NCBI RefSeq assembly: GCF_000199675.1
Contig: NC_014960.1
Location: 806,001-870,000, forward strand
Source of the DNA: Anaerolinea thermophila UNI-1
GTDB taxonomy: Bacteria > Chloroflexota > Anaerolineae > Anaerolineales > Anaerolineaceae
Reading direction: 5' to 3'
DNA length: 64,000 nt
A program made the position numbers and the translations under genes. The notes below the pieces were generated by a model that worked only from the letters and a program-made list of their open reading frames with translations, was not told the DNA's origin and ran no database searches. Below, one piece after another: positions 9,169 through 17,662 of this stretch. Positions within the stretch are counted from its first letter, which is position 1; each line of letters opens with the position of its first letter.

Positions 9169-10146
9169 TCAGGGCACGAACTCGTTGGTAAAGGCTTTGG
9201 AGAGGTCCTGCGGCTCGCTCAGCAGTCCCATGCTCAGCAGGACTTCCTGCATGTTTTCCCAACCTTTAGGGTTGGAATAGCCCAGTCGTTCGGCTTTCCA
9301 TAACTCAATTGAACTGGTCAGCACGGCTTTCTGCACACTCGCATCTGCCTGCGCCAGATTTTCGACATGTTTTTTACTTAACTCGTAGGCTTCGTCGGGA
9401 TTGGCAATGGTGGCATCCAGTCCTTTAATGAGCGCTCGTACCATCTTCCGCACCAGTTCAGGGTTCTCTTGTACGATTTTCTCACTGGTGACCAGTCCGT
9501 TGGAGACCAGTTCCATGTAATCCGAAACCGCCAGCACGGTGATGTCGTACCCCAGCGCACGCAGTTGCACCGGTTCGTTGGCAATGTAAACCACTGCGGC
9601 TTGTTCCCGTCCGGAAGTGATGCCTTCCACCTGGTTGAACCCAATAGCGTCCAGGGTGACGTCCGATTCGCTTAATCCGCCAGCCGAGAGCAGGGCTTTT
9701 GCTCCAATGTAACTGGCGCCAAACAAGCCGGGAATGCCAATGCGTTTGCCTTTTAAGTCTTCCGGTTTAAAAATATTTTCCGAAACTGGTGCGGCAATTC
9801 CCACCGGGAATTTCTGGTACCACGCCATCACATACACCACCGGCATGCCTTTGGCGCGTCCCAGCAAAACCTGTTCGCCGGAAATCATGGCAAAGTCCAG
9901 TTTCCCGGCGGCAATTTGCGCCAAGTTGTCCACTTCCATGTTGTAATCTACGGTGACGTCCAGACCTTCCTCGCGGAAGTAACCTTTTTCGATGGCAACA
10001 TACAGGGGGGCAAACTGCACGTTGGGAATGTAACCAACAGGCAAGCGGATGGGCGTCAATGTTTGCGGTGTGGCTTTTCCCTGTGGCGAGCAGGCAGACA
10101 ACAGAAGAACGACAACGAACAGCAAAGAAACAATTTTGGACTTCAT
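9169..10146 (-). CDS. ribY: Riboflavin ABC transporter substrate-binding lipoprotein
   Basis: 325 residues. The lipoprotein signal has lipobox LSAC (about 17-20), followed by an NMT1/THI5-like fold: RLPVGYIPNVQFAPLYVAIE, then KGYFREEGLDV, DFAMISGEQVLL and KRIGIPGLFGASYIG, as in ThiY-like pyrimidine-binding proteins. ATG 10146 has a clear AAGGTGAGG site. The same strand is open upstream in this frame to 11100, but that stretch overlaps ribX in another frame and is not coding. Position behind an FMN riboswitch together with a permease matches the RibXY system predicted for Chloroflexi. Riboflavin as ligand is inferred from that regulation. Confidence 0.87.
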   Translation of the reverse strand: MKSKIVSLLFVVVLLLSACSPQGKATPQTLTPIRLPVGYIPNVQFAPLYVAIEKGYFREEGLDVTVDYNMEVDNLAQIAAGKLDFAMISGEQVLLGRAKGMPVVYVMAWYQKFPVGIAAPVSENIFKPEDLKGKRIGIPGLFGASYIGAKALLSAGGLSESDVTLDAIGFNQVEGITSGREQAAVVYIANEPVQLRALGYDITVLAVSDYMELVSNGLVTSEKIVQENPELVRKMVRALIKGLDATIANPDEAYELSKKHVENLAQADASVQKAVLTSSIELWKAERLGYSNPKGWENMQEVLLSMGLLSEPQDLSKAFTNEFVP

Positions 10147-10151
10147 ACACC

Positions 10152-10970
10152 TCACCTTGGAATGTTGGGAATCTGCCAGCGTAAAAACCGGCGTTCGGCA
10201 AGCAACACCAGCCCGTAAAGAGCCAGTGCCATACCCACCAGAGTCAGCACCGCGGCAAATACCAGCGGATGATCGTACTGTCCGCGTGCCACATTGATTA
10301 AGAAACCCAAGCCGCGATCCGCGCCGACGAATTCTCCCACCACAGCGCCGATCACCGAAAGGGTGGCGCCCACGCGCAAGCCGCCCAGAAAGATCGGCAT
10401 TGCTGCGGGGATTTCCAGATACCACACTATCTGCCAGGGATGCGCGCGCAAACTGCGCATGAGATCGTGAAGACTTTGGGGGACAGCCCGAAGTCCCACC
10501 ACGGTATTGACCAGTACCGGGAAAAACACTACCAGCGCGCAAATCAAAATTTTGGACGTAATGCCCGGTCCAAACCAGATGATTAAGAGCGGAGCAATGG
10601 CAACCACCGGGATAGCCTGGCTGGCAACCAGGTAGGGCGAAAGCAGACGCTCCAGCAGGCTGGATTTGGCGATGAGATACCCCAGTACCGAAGCGCTCAC
10701 ACTGCCGAGGAAAAGCCCCGGCACTACTTCCTGCAGGGTGGCAAAAAAGTGGCGCGGGATGGTGCCGTCCAGCAGGGCTTGCCAGAACCGTGCCGCAACA
10801 TCGAAAGGTCCGGGCAGGATGAAAGCGGGAAGCCAACCGGTCAGGGTGATGCCCTGCCAGATGAGAATGCCAAGCATGAGGGAGAGCAGGAAAAAGCCCG
10901 TGCGGTGCTGGAGCACAAAGCGCCGTAGCGGGTGCGAGATGGATATGGGTGCAGCCTTTTGTTTTGCCAT
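10152..10970 (-). CDS. ribX: Riboflavin ABC transporter permease
   Basis: 272 residues with six hydrophobic spans and a BPD_transp_1 (SsuC/TauC-like) core. The cytoplasmic EAA-type loop is seen around LHDLMRSLRAHPWQIVWYLEIP. It is the first gene after the FMN riboswitch and is followed after 5 bases by ribY. It forms the membrane channel for flavin uptake. The assignment rests on the riboswitch and on the RibXY gene pair, not on distinctive residues in the permease itself. Confidence 0.86.
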   Translation of the reverse strand: MAKQKAAPISISHPLRRFVLQHRTGFFLLSLMLGILIWQGITLTGWLPAFILPGPFDVAARFWQALLDGTIPRHFFATLQEVVPGLFLGSVSASVLGYLIAKSSLLERLLSPYLVASQAIPVVAIAPLLIIWFGPGITSKILICALVVFFPVLVNTVVGLRAVPQSLHDLMRSLRAHPWQIVWYLEIPAAMPIFLGGLRVGATLSVIGAVVGEFVGADRGLGFLINVARGQYDHPLVFAAVLTLVGMALALYGLVLLAERRFLRWQIPNIPR

Positions 10971-11009
10971 AAAAGAAACCCTGAAGAGGTACTTCGGGGC
11001 AGAATGCGA

Positions 11010-11043
11010 GGGAGAAAAAATCCCGAAACCAGAGGGTTTCGGG
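11010..11043 (-). terminator. Riboswitch-controlled intrinsic terminator
   Basis: On the minus strand CCCGAAACC, a 4-base loop and GGTTTCGGG (11022-11043) are followed by a run of six T. It lies between the FMN aptamer and ribX, so it is the likely expression platform: FMN bound, terminator formed, transport genes off. Confidence 0.82.
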
Positions 11044-11086
11044 GCATTTTCTGAACCTGTGATGAACAGAAGTTGTTCTCCCAGGA

Positions 11087-11205
11087 ATACCTTCTTTCAT
11101 CCGGACTGTACCGTCGACCCCGGAATTGCACCGGGTCGTGCCTGTGAGACACAGGCTCGTGGGTTTTCACCACCGGTCGGGAATTTCACCCTGCCCCGAA
11201 GGTAT
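11087..11205 (-). promoter_or_regulatory. FMN riboswitch (RFN element) controlling ribX-ribY-ATPase
   Basis: Read on the minus strand, the conserved blocks appear in the canonical order: CTTCGGGGCAGGGTGAAATT, then CCCGACCGGTGGT, CCCACGAGC, GTGCAATTCCGGGGTCGAC and AGTCCGGATGAAAG. The ends form an 8-bp P1 helix (ATACCTTC 11087-11094 with GAAGGTAT 11198-11205). These are the defining sequences of the RFN family that senses flavin mononucleotide. It starts about 10 nt after a predicted transcription start and precedes a terminator hairpin. Confidence 0.96.
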
Positions 11206-11221
11206 GTTCTTGTTTTCACAG

Positions 11222-11250
11222 AGTATAGTTTTAGTAAGGATGAATGTCAA
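11222..11250 (-). promoter_or_regulatory. Sigma70-type promoter of the riboflavin transporter operon
   Basis: On the minus strand TTGACA (11245-11250), a 17-bp spacer and TATACT (11222-11227). Transcription would begin near 11215, just before the FMN aptamer. Confidence 0.8.
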
Positions 11251-11259
11251 GAGAAAATC

Positions 11260-11302
11260 CAAAAAAAATCCCCTCGCGAAGGGTGATTTTCTCCGCGAGG
11301 GG
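11260..11302 (-). terminator. Intrinsic terminator of the secreted nuclease gene
   Basis: A minus-strand stem CCCCTCGCG / CGCGAGGGG (11294-11302 with 11270-11278) is followed by eight T. It sits 26 bases after the nuclease stop and insulates the riboflavin promoter just beyond. Confidence 0.85.
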
Positions 11303-11327
11303 GTGAAACGCCGAATTGAACGGGGTA

Positions 11328-14300
11328 TTACCGTGTAATCAGTGGCATGAAGAGGGCGTACGGTTCACCCCGGCTGGTGAGGGTGCTTTCGGCAATTACC
11401 GACGAGTCTGTTTGAGAGACCGCTCGGATGCGGTACACGCTTTGCCGGGATTGCAACAGGTTTGCCGGGACGGTCACGGTGACCGTGATGGTGCGGGTAG
11501 CCCCAGCATTCACGGTTACCTGAGTGTCCGAGAGGACGGGTGTCCAGGTCTCACCGCTCTGATACACTGCGCTCAGGGTGTAGGTATCCGTTGCTGTGCC
11601 GGTGTTTTCCAGTGTGAGCGTGTAGGTCAGGGTAGTTCCGGGTTTGCCGGTCTTTTCATCCGTAGTGGGGATGAAACTCACCTCTAGCGAGTTGGCGGTT
11701 GTTGTCAGGGTAGAGGACGCATTCGCACCGGCATCATTCTGCGAGGTGGCAGTTACGCGGATCTGACTGGTTTGCCCGCCCAGGGCGGTGGAGGGGATGT
11801 TTACCTGTACAGTTACATCCTGCGAGGCACCTGCCGCCAGCGTCACCGGGTTGGGCAGGGTAACGTTCCAGTTCTGCCCCGAAAGTAGTTCGGAGGTAAA
11901 GGTAAAGGTGTCACTCACATTGCCGGTGTTGGTGATGTTCAGCGTGTAGGTCACCGTGCTGTTGACCAGCCCGGACTTGGCATCACTGGCAGGCGAGAGA
12001 GTCACTCCATACGATTGAGCCTGAACCGTCGTGGTCAGGGTGGAAGAGGCACTCACTGCTCCAGTAAATTGCGAGGTTGCCGTGACGAGAATTTCGCTGG
12101 ACTGACCTGCCGTGGCAGTCGAGGGGATTTCTACCTGAACGGTGACATTCTGCGAAGCGCCTGCCGCCAGCGTCACCGAGTTGGGCAGGGTGACGTTCCA
12201 GTTCTCACCAGAAACCAGAGAAGATGAGAAGGTATAGGTATCGCTCATGTTGCCGGTGTTCTTCAGCGTGAGCGTGTAGGTCACCGTGTTGTTGGGCATT
12301 CCCGATTTTGCTTCAACGTCAGGGAGCAAAGATACACTGTACCTGCGCAGATCCAGCCCGACCAGAATGGGGTCATGATCGGATGAGCGGTAGGGGTGAG
12401 GCTGGTACAAATCTACTGTCTTGAACTCAGTGTTATAGTCAATCACCGAGGGCTCGTCAGCGTTGATGTGCCAGTGTCCTGCGCCGGTGACTTCGTCGGC
12501 CAATGAAGAAGTGACGAACAGGTGATCCAGCGCACCTGCCATGCCGTCGAAGACGTAGGAATAGGTGTTCACGCCTTCATATTGTTTGCCCATGTTCACC
12601 AGACCACCGTTTTCCAGCGTCAGAATAGGCGCTTCCGCGCCGTAAGCATTGAAATCGCCCATGACGATGACATCCGGGTCGCCGGTGGTGGGGATGAGGG
12701 TGTTATTGATCCAGTTCAGCAGGGTGTTGGACATGGCAACGCGGGTGGCGTTGTAGCATCCCGCGCCTTCGCCCAAGTCTGCATCTCCGCCGGTGGGTGT
12801 GCCGGAGCAACTCTTGGATTTGAAGTGGTTGATGACCACCGTGAAGACCTCGCCGGTGGTTTTCTCGCGGAAGGCTTGCGCCACCGGATAGCGGTACAGG
12901 TCAAACGGCGCAGCCCCCGTGCTGAGAGAGTCGCCCACTCGTTCCACCGTTGCGGTCTTGTAAATCAGAGCAACTTTGATAGCGTCATTGCCTACACCGG
13001 TTGCCGGGTCGGGGACTGCGGCGTACACCGTCGAGCCAAGATAGGTGTTCAGGGCATTGACCAGATTGTTGACTGCATCAGCACCCGTCCAGGACTCAAT
13101 TTCAATCAAACCGACTACATCAGCATCCAGCCCCGCCAGGGCGCGCACAATTTGTTCCTGCTGGCGGGTAAATTCGGCGGCACTATCTGCGCCGCGCGGG
13201 GTGTTGTTGGTATTGTAGGGCGAACCGGCTGGATAAGGGGTTTGATCGAGAGTGACGAAGTAATTCAGTACGTTCATCGCCGCTACCTTCAATGTGCCAT
13301 TTTCCCCTGTGCTGACGACAGGTGGACTTGCCGGGCGCGGATTCTGGCTCTGGAAGGTTGGCGCTATGGTGGGATGGATGCGGTAGAACACATCCGGGTA
13401 GGCAGTGCCGGTATTCGTGCTGTTAATCCGCCCCTGATCTACCACCCCCGTCAGGGTGGGGATGACATCGCCGGCGCGTACCGCGCCATCGCTGGCGTAG
13501 TAGGGAATGGGCGAGGGATTCTGTTGAGTCTTGCCGTCGTCCAGCACAATCATGCGCCGCAGATTATCAGCGTACGAGCCTGTGCCGCTGTTGAGGTGGG
13601 TGAAGATGCGTCCATCAGCGCCCAAAGTTAACTGTCCAAAGCGCCCGAGGAAGTAGTTCTGCTGAACGGTCAGCGGCTGGCTGATGGTCACCAGCATACC
13701 CTCATAGCGTTCCAGATAGGTTTGGGGGTCTTCACTCGAAGATACTGGCAGAATTAACGGGAAGGGGGTGACGGTCTCACCGCTGGAGCACACGCTTACG
13801 GTGGGCGAAGAACCGATTTGGGTCATCTGCGCCATAGCGCCGTACGAACCGGAATATTCCTGCACTGTGCCGGTCACGCGCACGCGGTCGCCTACGGCTA
13901 CAGATGACGAGGAATAAACAAAGATGCCTTCAGACGTTGCCGGGTCGCTGTCAATAGCGCTGGAGAGGGAATTGAGGAAGAACCCCCCCAACGTGCCTGT
14001 TCCCTGAAAGACCGCCGCAACCACACCTTCCGTTGTTGCGGTGTAATTTTGATACGGAGAAGTTAACCCACTGCCCTGTAACGCATTGATAGGAATATAG
14101 GGTTCGCCGCATACCGCCGAGGGCGCGGTGGTGGTAAAGGTCACCGTGTAGTTGGCGCTCATGCTCTGAATGGGGTCGTCCTGATCGGCGACTGCGCTGG
14201 CAAGCACGGTCAGCGTGCAGGATTCAGAGAAGGCAAAATCCGCATCCGGGTTGAGGGTGTAATCGGTGGGACCGCCTGTGACCATAGCGGTGTGCGTCCC

Positions 14301-15164
14301 CGAGCGGTTGCAGGAAAGGCTGAACCATGGATCGCTCAGCGTCACCGCTTCGGAGAAGGTCACCTGCAGGTTGGTGTCCAGGGCTACACCCGTTGCGCCG
14401 TTTGATGGGGTGGCGGATGCCACGTAAGGCGCCAGGTCACCGCTGATGGGTGTGCCGCTCACCTGCAGGTCGTCAATGCCCACCCATTCATCATTACTCG
14501 GAGCATTGGTGGTCATGATGCGAATCTGCACCAGAGGCTGGTTGTTCACCGTTGCCGGCAGGATAACCGAGACAGGGGTCACTTTCCCACCTGAATTGGG
14601 TCCGTCGGTAGCATCGCGGACGTAGGCTTCTGGTACGTTGGTGAAGTTGCCGCTGTTGCCCACACGGTAGTGCAGTGCAATTTGTTGTTGGGCATCATCC
14701 GCACCGTCTTCCAGGTCGCGCAAATTGTAGGAAACGCGGATGGATTCGTAGCCTGAAGTGTTGAGGTTGATGAGCAGGAAGGGCGCTCTGGCAGTCGTGG
14801 ACCCGGCTAAGGCTACTACCGGATTAGTTAGATGGAACTCAGTGACGCCGCCCGGTATTGTAGTTGATTTGGGATCGGTCTGATTTGCCGTAACATATAC
14901 CGTTGTATTGGTACCATCCATTAAAACAGTTTGGGGATCAACACCTGAGGAGGAGACTAAGTTTTCTCCACGGTATCCAACTATCCCTGGTACCATTGAC
15001 CAGTCATTGTTAACTGTGATCAGGCTGGTATTGCTCCAGTCCTGCGCAAAAGGCAGGGACTGGGCGGCGTTGTCGGCGTGGGCAGGGGCAACCCCGCCCA
15101 GCAAGACGTAGACGAAAAGGATTGCCCCAAGGGCAACGCGCATCCATACGGGCTGATGCTTCAT
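11328..15164 (-). CDS. Large secreted nuclease, endonuclease/exonuclease/phosphatase family (ExeM/NucH-like)
   Basis: 1278 residues. A Sec signal peptide (about 1-30, ending APAHA) is followed by a jellyroll-like region, a bacterial Ig-like (Big_5/SbsA type) domain near 240-345 (ATPSNGATGVALDTNLQVTF), and an OB-like segment starting CGEPYIPINALQG. The EEP nuclease domain lies at about 620-935, with the DNase I-type motifs MNVLNYF, VVGLIEIES, VVINHFKSKS, MGDFNAYG and SSDHDPI. Three repeats of about 110 residues (APHP/NEW3-like) follow, and the protein ends LFMPLITR. It probably degrades extracellular DNA for nutrients or biofilm turnover. A GAGGAG site precedes ATG 15164, a TATAAT lies upstream, and a strong terminator follows. 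Confidence 0.88.
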   Translation of the reverse strand: MKHQPVWMRVALGAILFVYVLLGGVAPAHADNAAQSLPFAQDWSNTSLITVNNDWSMVPGIVGYRGENLVSSSGVDPQTVLMDGTNTTVYVTANQTDPKSTTIPGGVTEFHLTNPVVALAGSTTARAPFLLINLNTSGYESIRVSYNLRDLEDGADDAQQQIALHYRVGNSGNFTNVPEAYVRDATDGPNSGGKVTPVSVILPATVNNQPLVQIRIMTTNAPSNDEWVGIDDLQVSGTPISGDLAPYVASATPSNGATGVALDTNLQVTFSEAVTLSDPWFSLSCNRSGTHTAMVTGGPTDYTLNPDADFAFSESCTLTVLASAVADQDDPIQSMSANYTVTFTTTAPSAVCGEPYIPINALQGSGLTSPYQNYTATTEGVVAAVFQGTGTLGGFFLNSLSSAIDSDPATSEGIFVYSSSSVAVGDRVRVTGTVQEYSGSYGAMAQMTQIGSSPTVSVCSSGETVTPFPLILPVSSSEDPQTYLERYEGMLVTISQPLTVQQNYFLGRFGQLTLGADGRIFTHLNSGTGSYADNLRRMIVLDDGKTQQNPSPIPYYASDGAVRAGDVIPTLTGVVDQGRINSTNTGTAYPDVFYRIHPTIAPTFQSQNPRPASPPVVSTGENGTLKVAAMNVLNYFVTLDQTPYPAGSPYNTNNTPRGADSAAEFTRQQEQIVRALAGLDADVVGLIEIESWTGADAVNNLVNALNTYLGSTVYAAVPDPATGVGNDAIKVALIYKTATVERVGDSLSTGAAPFDLYRYPVAQAFREKTTGEVFTVVINHFKSKSCSGTPTGGDADLGEGAGCYNATRVAMSNTLLNWINNTLIPTTGDPDVIVMGDFNAYGAEAPILTLENGGLVNMGKQYEGVNTYSYVFDGMAGALDHLFVTSSLADEVTGAGHWHINADEPSVIDYNTEFKTVDLYQPHPYRSSDHDPILVGLDLRRYSVSLLPDVEAKSGMPNNTVTYTLTLKNTGNMSDTYTFSSSLVSGENWNVTLPNSVTLAAGASQNVTVQVEIPSTATAGQSSEILVTATSQFTGAVSASSTLTTTVQAQSYGVTLSPASDAKSGLVNSTVTYTLNITNTGNVSDTFTFTSELLSGQNWNVTLPNPVTLAAGASQDVTVQVNIPSTALGGQTSQIRVTATSQNDAGANASSTLTTTANSLEVSFIPTTDEKTGKPGTTLTYTLTLENTGTATDTYTLSAVYQSGETWTPVLSDTQVTVNAGATRTITVTVTVPANLLQSRQSVYRIRAVSQTDSSVIAESTLTSRGEPYALFMPLITR
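11821..12205 (-). repeat. Near-identical DNA repeat pair inside the nuclease gene
   Basis: The segments 11821-11875 and 12151-12205 differ at only a few bases and are exactly 330 bp (110 codons) apart. They encode the same part of the first and second C-terminal repeats (NWNVTLPN-VTLAAGASQ). This suggests duplication of a domain within the gene; the third repeat is more diverged. Confidence 0.85.
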
Positions 15165-15277
15165 GAATGGATTTGTCTCCTCTCTGAGAAAATCAACAGG
15201 GTAAAAAGATTATATATGAGAAGTAAAGTTTAAGTTTTATGCAAAGGGGAAAATTTGGGTTAAAACTTGTTTAAATG

Positions 15278-15311
15278 GCAAAACGCCGGTCATGGCTTTC
15301 CGGCGTTTTGC
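15278..15311. terminator. Hairpin, probable terminator after the metal ATPase operon
   Basis: A perfect 12-bp inverted repeat (GCAAAACGCCGG 15278-15289, complement 15300-15311) lies between the P-type ATPase stop and the nuclease start. The T run is inside the stem, so the terminator call is moderate. Nothing else is evident in the AT-rich gap 15165-15450 except a TATAAT-like box near 15213 for the nuclease gene. Confidence 0.45.
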
Positions 15312-15450
15312 TCCATCCAATCACCTGTAAGTTCGTTCAGAAGGTTCCACCAGTATTCCCCGAAAAAACACCCTGAGAAGCATCCCTGAACTGCTTATAT
15401 CATACCGGGTTTACCCGTTTTTTTCATCATCAAAAATGTTGATTCGCCTC

Positions 15451-17643
15451 TCACCCGTTCGGATGAAGCGTACCTTGCGGAAAGCGCAGGGGACGCAGAC
15501 CATTGAAGATGACCAGCAAAGAGCCGCCCATATCCGCCAGTACCGCCATCCACAGGGTTGTCGCGTCCAGCATCGCCAGCACCAGGAAAAGGGCTTTAAT
15601 GCCCAGCGAAAAAGCCACGTTCTGGTAAATAATACGCATGACAAACCGTGCCAGACGGAGAATGTAGGGCAGTTTGCTCAGATCGCCGCCCAGCAGGACG
15701 ACATCCGCGGTTTCCATGGCTTGAGCGTTGCTGGCTCCACCTACGGCAATGCCCACCTGTGCGGCGCTCAGTGCCGGCGTGTCGTTGATGCCGTCTCCCA
15801 GCATGGCAAGCGTACCATCGGCACGCGCCAGTTCCTCAACCGCCTGCAGTTTTTGCTCCGGAAGTAAACCGGCGCGGATTTCATCCACACCTAACTGGCG
15901 GGCAACCCGCTGTGCCGCTGCCGGGTGATCGCCGGTGAGAATGACGGTGCGAATACCCAGGCGGTGCAGGTCGTCCACCACCTGACGGCTTTCCGGGCGG
16001 ATCTCATCGGCGACAGCCAGATAACCGCGCACTTCCCCATTTTGCGAAAGCAACATGGTGGTTTCGCCGGTCTGCTCGAGGGTTTTCACCTGCGCGCAGA
16101 GTTCCGCGCTGTGCGGGAATTGTTTTTCAAACAGCATATGACTGCCCAGAGTGACCACATCCTGCTCAATCCAGCCCTGAATACCACCCCCATTAAGGGT
16201 GGTGAGATTCTGAGCGGTGGGATATCGTTGATGTACCCCTTGCGCCTGCGAGGCGGAGACCACCGCATGCGCCAGCGGATGCGCGCTGGCGCGCTCCAGC
16301 GCCGCCGCCAGTGCCAGCACATCCCGGCAGGCGGGGCAGGCGGAGCGGTCTTCACATCCGGGGCAGTCCACCGCGCGGTGGTCGGTCAGCACCGGCTTCC
16401 CCAGGGTGAGCGTGCCGGTTTTGTCAAAGGCAACCCGTTTGACCTGGGCAAGCGTTTCCAGATACACCCCGCCTTTAATCAACACGCCCTGACGCGCGGC
16501 GGCAGTCAGCCCGCTCAAAATGGTCACCGGCGCGCTGATGACCAGCGCACACGGGCAGGCAATGACCAGCAACGCCAGCGCGCGGTACAGCCAGCCATGA
16601 CCTTCCGGGGTGTTCCAGAAGGGCTGATGGAAAAAGAGCGGGGGAATGACCGCCACCAGAAAAGCAATGCCTACCACTGCAGGGGTGTACACCGCGGCGA
16701 AACGGTCTATCCAGCGTTGCAGTCGGGCGCGCCGTCCCTGGGCTTCGGTGACCATCTGCACGATGCGCGCCAGGGTGCTGTCTTTTGCCAATCGGGTAAC
16801 CTGAATGTCCAGTGCGCCGTTGCCGTTGACCGTGCCGGCAAAGACGGCATCGCCGGGTTGTTTTAAGACGGGCAAACTCTCCCCTGTAATGGGCGCCTGG
16901 TTGACGTCCGATGCACCGCTGTGTACCACACCATCGGCGGGAATACGCTCGCCGGGGCGCACGCGAACCCGGTCGCCAGGCAAAAGGGATTGCACTGGAA
17001 CCCAATGTTCCCCGTCGTTGTCCAGGCGCAGGGCGTGGGTGGGGGTGAGGTTCTGCAGTCCGCTCAGCGTACGGCGGGCGCGGTCGGTGGAGTAGCCTTC
17101 CAGCGCTTCTGCCAGCGCAAACAGGAAGATGAGGGTTGCCGCTTCTCCGCTTTCCCCAATGATTACCGCGCCAATGGCGGCGAGCGTCATCAGCAGGTTG
17201 ATGCTGATGGAACGATTGATGAATAAATTTGCCAGCGCACTGCGGGCTATGGGATAGCCCGCTAGCCCCAGCGCAACAAGTTGAAGACCCAGAGCGAGGT
17301 TTGACATCCCTGCAAAGAAACGCAGTCCCGCCGAGATGAGCAGGAAAGCCCCGCCCAGCAGAGCCAGGCGGGTTTCGCCTTCGGAAAGCAGATAGCGTCC
17401 CAAACCCAGCCAGAAGGATTCTGCCTTTTCTGGTATGGGCGTTTGCTCATCCTTCAGGCGGTAGCCCAGCGCCTGCACCCGCTGTTGCAGTGAGGCTTCA
17501 TCAACCTCGCCTTCCAGAACCAGTTGGGCAGTGGCAAAATCCACCCGCGCGAACTGTACGCCGGGCAATTTCTGAACGCCTTCTTCCACATGGCGGGCGC
17601 AATCAGCGCAGTCCATGCCTTCGATGAGAAAAGTTTTTTGCAT
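15451..17643 (-). CDS. zntA: P1B-type Zn/Cd/Pb-exporting ATPase
   Basis: 730 residues. An N-terminal HMA domain carries the metal-binding GMDCADC (about 8-14). The core keeps the TGES actuator loop, CPC in the sixth helix (IACPCALVIS), phosphorylation site DKTGTLT, the HP motif in SAHPLAHAVV, and GDGINDTPALS. The final helix has K and D in the P1B-2 pattern (NVAFSLGIKALF, then VLADMGGSL), which points to Zn/Cd/Pb, not Cu. An unusual cysteine-rich insert (CPGCEDRSACPACRD) follows the phosphorylation site. The start is ATG 17643; the longer frame to 17826 overlaps the regulator gene. It is cotranscribed with the SmtB-like sensor 19 bases upstream. Confidence 0.92.
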   Translation of the reverse strand: MQKTFLIEGMDCADCARHVEEGVQKLPGVQFARVDFATAQLVLEGEVDEASLQQRVQALGYRLKDEQTPIPEKAESFWLGLGRYLLSEGETRLALLGGAFLLISAGLRFFAGMSNLALGLQLVALGLAGYPIARSALANLFINRSISINLLMTLAAIGAVIIGESGEAATLIFLFALAEALEGYSTDRARRTLSGLQNLTPTHALRLDNDGEHWVPVQSLLPGDRVRVRPGERIPADGVVHSGASDVNQAPITGESLPVLKQPGDAVFAGTVNGNGALDIQVTRLAKDSTLARIVQMVTEAQGRRARLQRWIDRFAAVYTPAVVGIAFLVAVIPPLFFHQPFWNTPEGHGWLYRALALLVIACPCALVISAPVTILSGLTAAARQGVLIKGGVYLETLAQVKRVAFDKTGTLTLGKPVLTDHRAVDCPGCEDRSACPACRDVLALAAALERASAHPLAHAVVSASQAQGVHQRYPTAQNLTTLNGGGIQGWIEQDVVTLGSHMLFEKQFPHSAELCAQVKTLEQTGETTMLLSQNGEVRGYLAVADEIRPESRQVVDDLHRLGIRTVILTGDHPAAAQRVARQLGVDEIRAGLLPEQKLQAVEELARADGTLAMLGDGINDTPALSAAQVGIAVGGASNAQAMETADVVLLGGDLSKLPYILRLARFVMRIIYQNVAFSLGIKALFLVLAMLDATTLWMAVLADMGGSLLVIFNGLRPLRFPQGTLHPNG

Positions 17644-17662
17644 ACGATGTGAGGCTCCTCTC

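Noticed and set aside
10988..11004. CTTCGGGGCAG on the plus strand, looking like the start of a second RFN element
   Set aside because: None of the other conserved RFN blocks follow; it is the reverse complement of a segment that can pair with the real aptamer.
9169..11100. One 643-residue reading frame covering ribY and beyond
   Set aside because: The upstream part lies over ribX in a different frame and over the riboswitch; the real start is ATG 10146 with a lipoprotein signal.
12522..13631. 369-residue open frame on the plus strand, antisense to the nuclease gene
   Set aside because: It has no Shine-Dalgarno or recognisable domain and is the usual shadow of a G+C-rich gene; the nuclease motifs prove the other strand.
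15404..15424. Plus-strand hairpin CGGG-TTTA-CCCG with seven T, possible end of a small RNA
   Set aside because: The stem is only four pairs, no plus-strand promoter or gene precedes it, and it is probably chance in an AT-rich gap.
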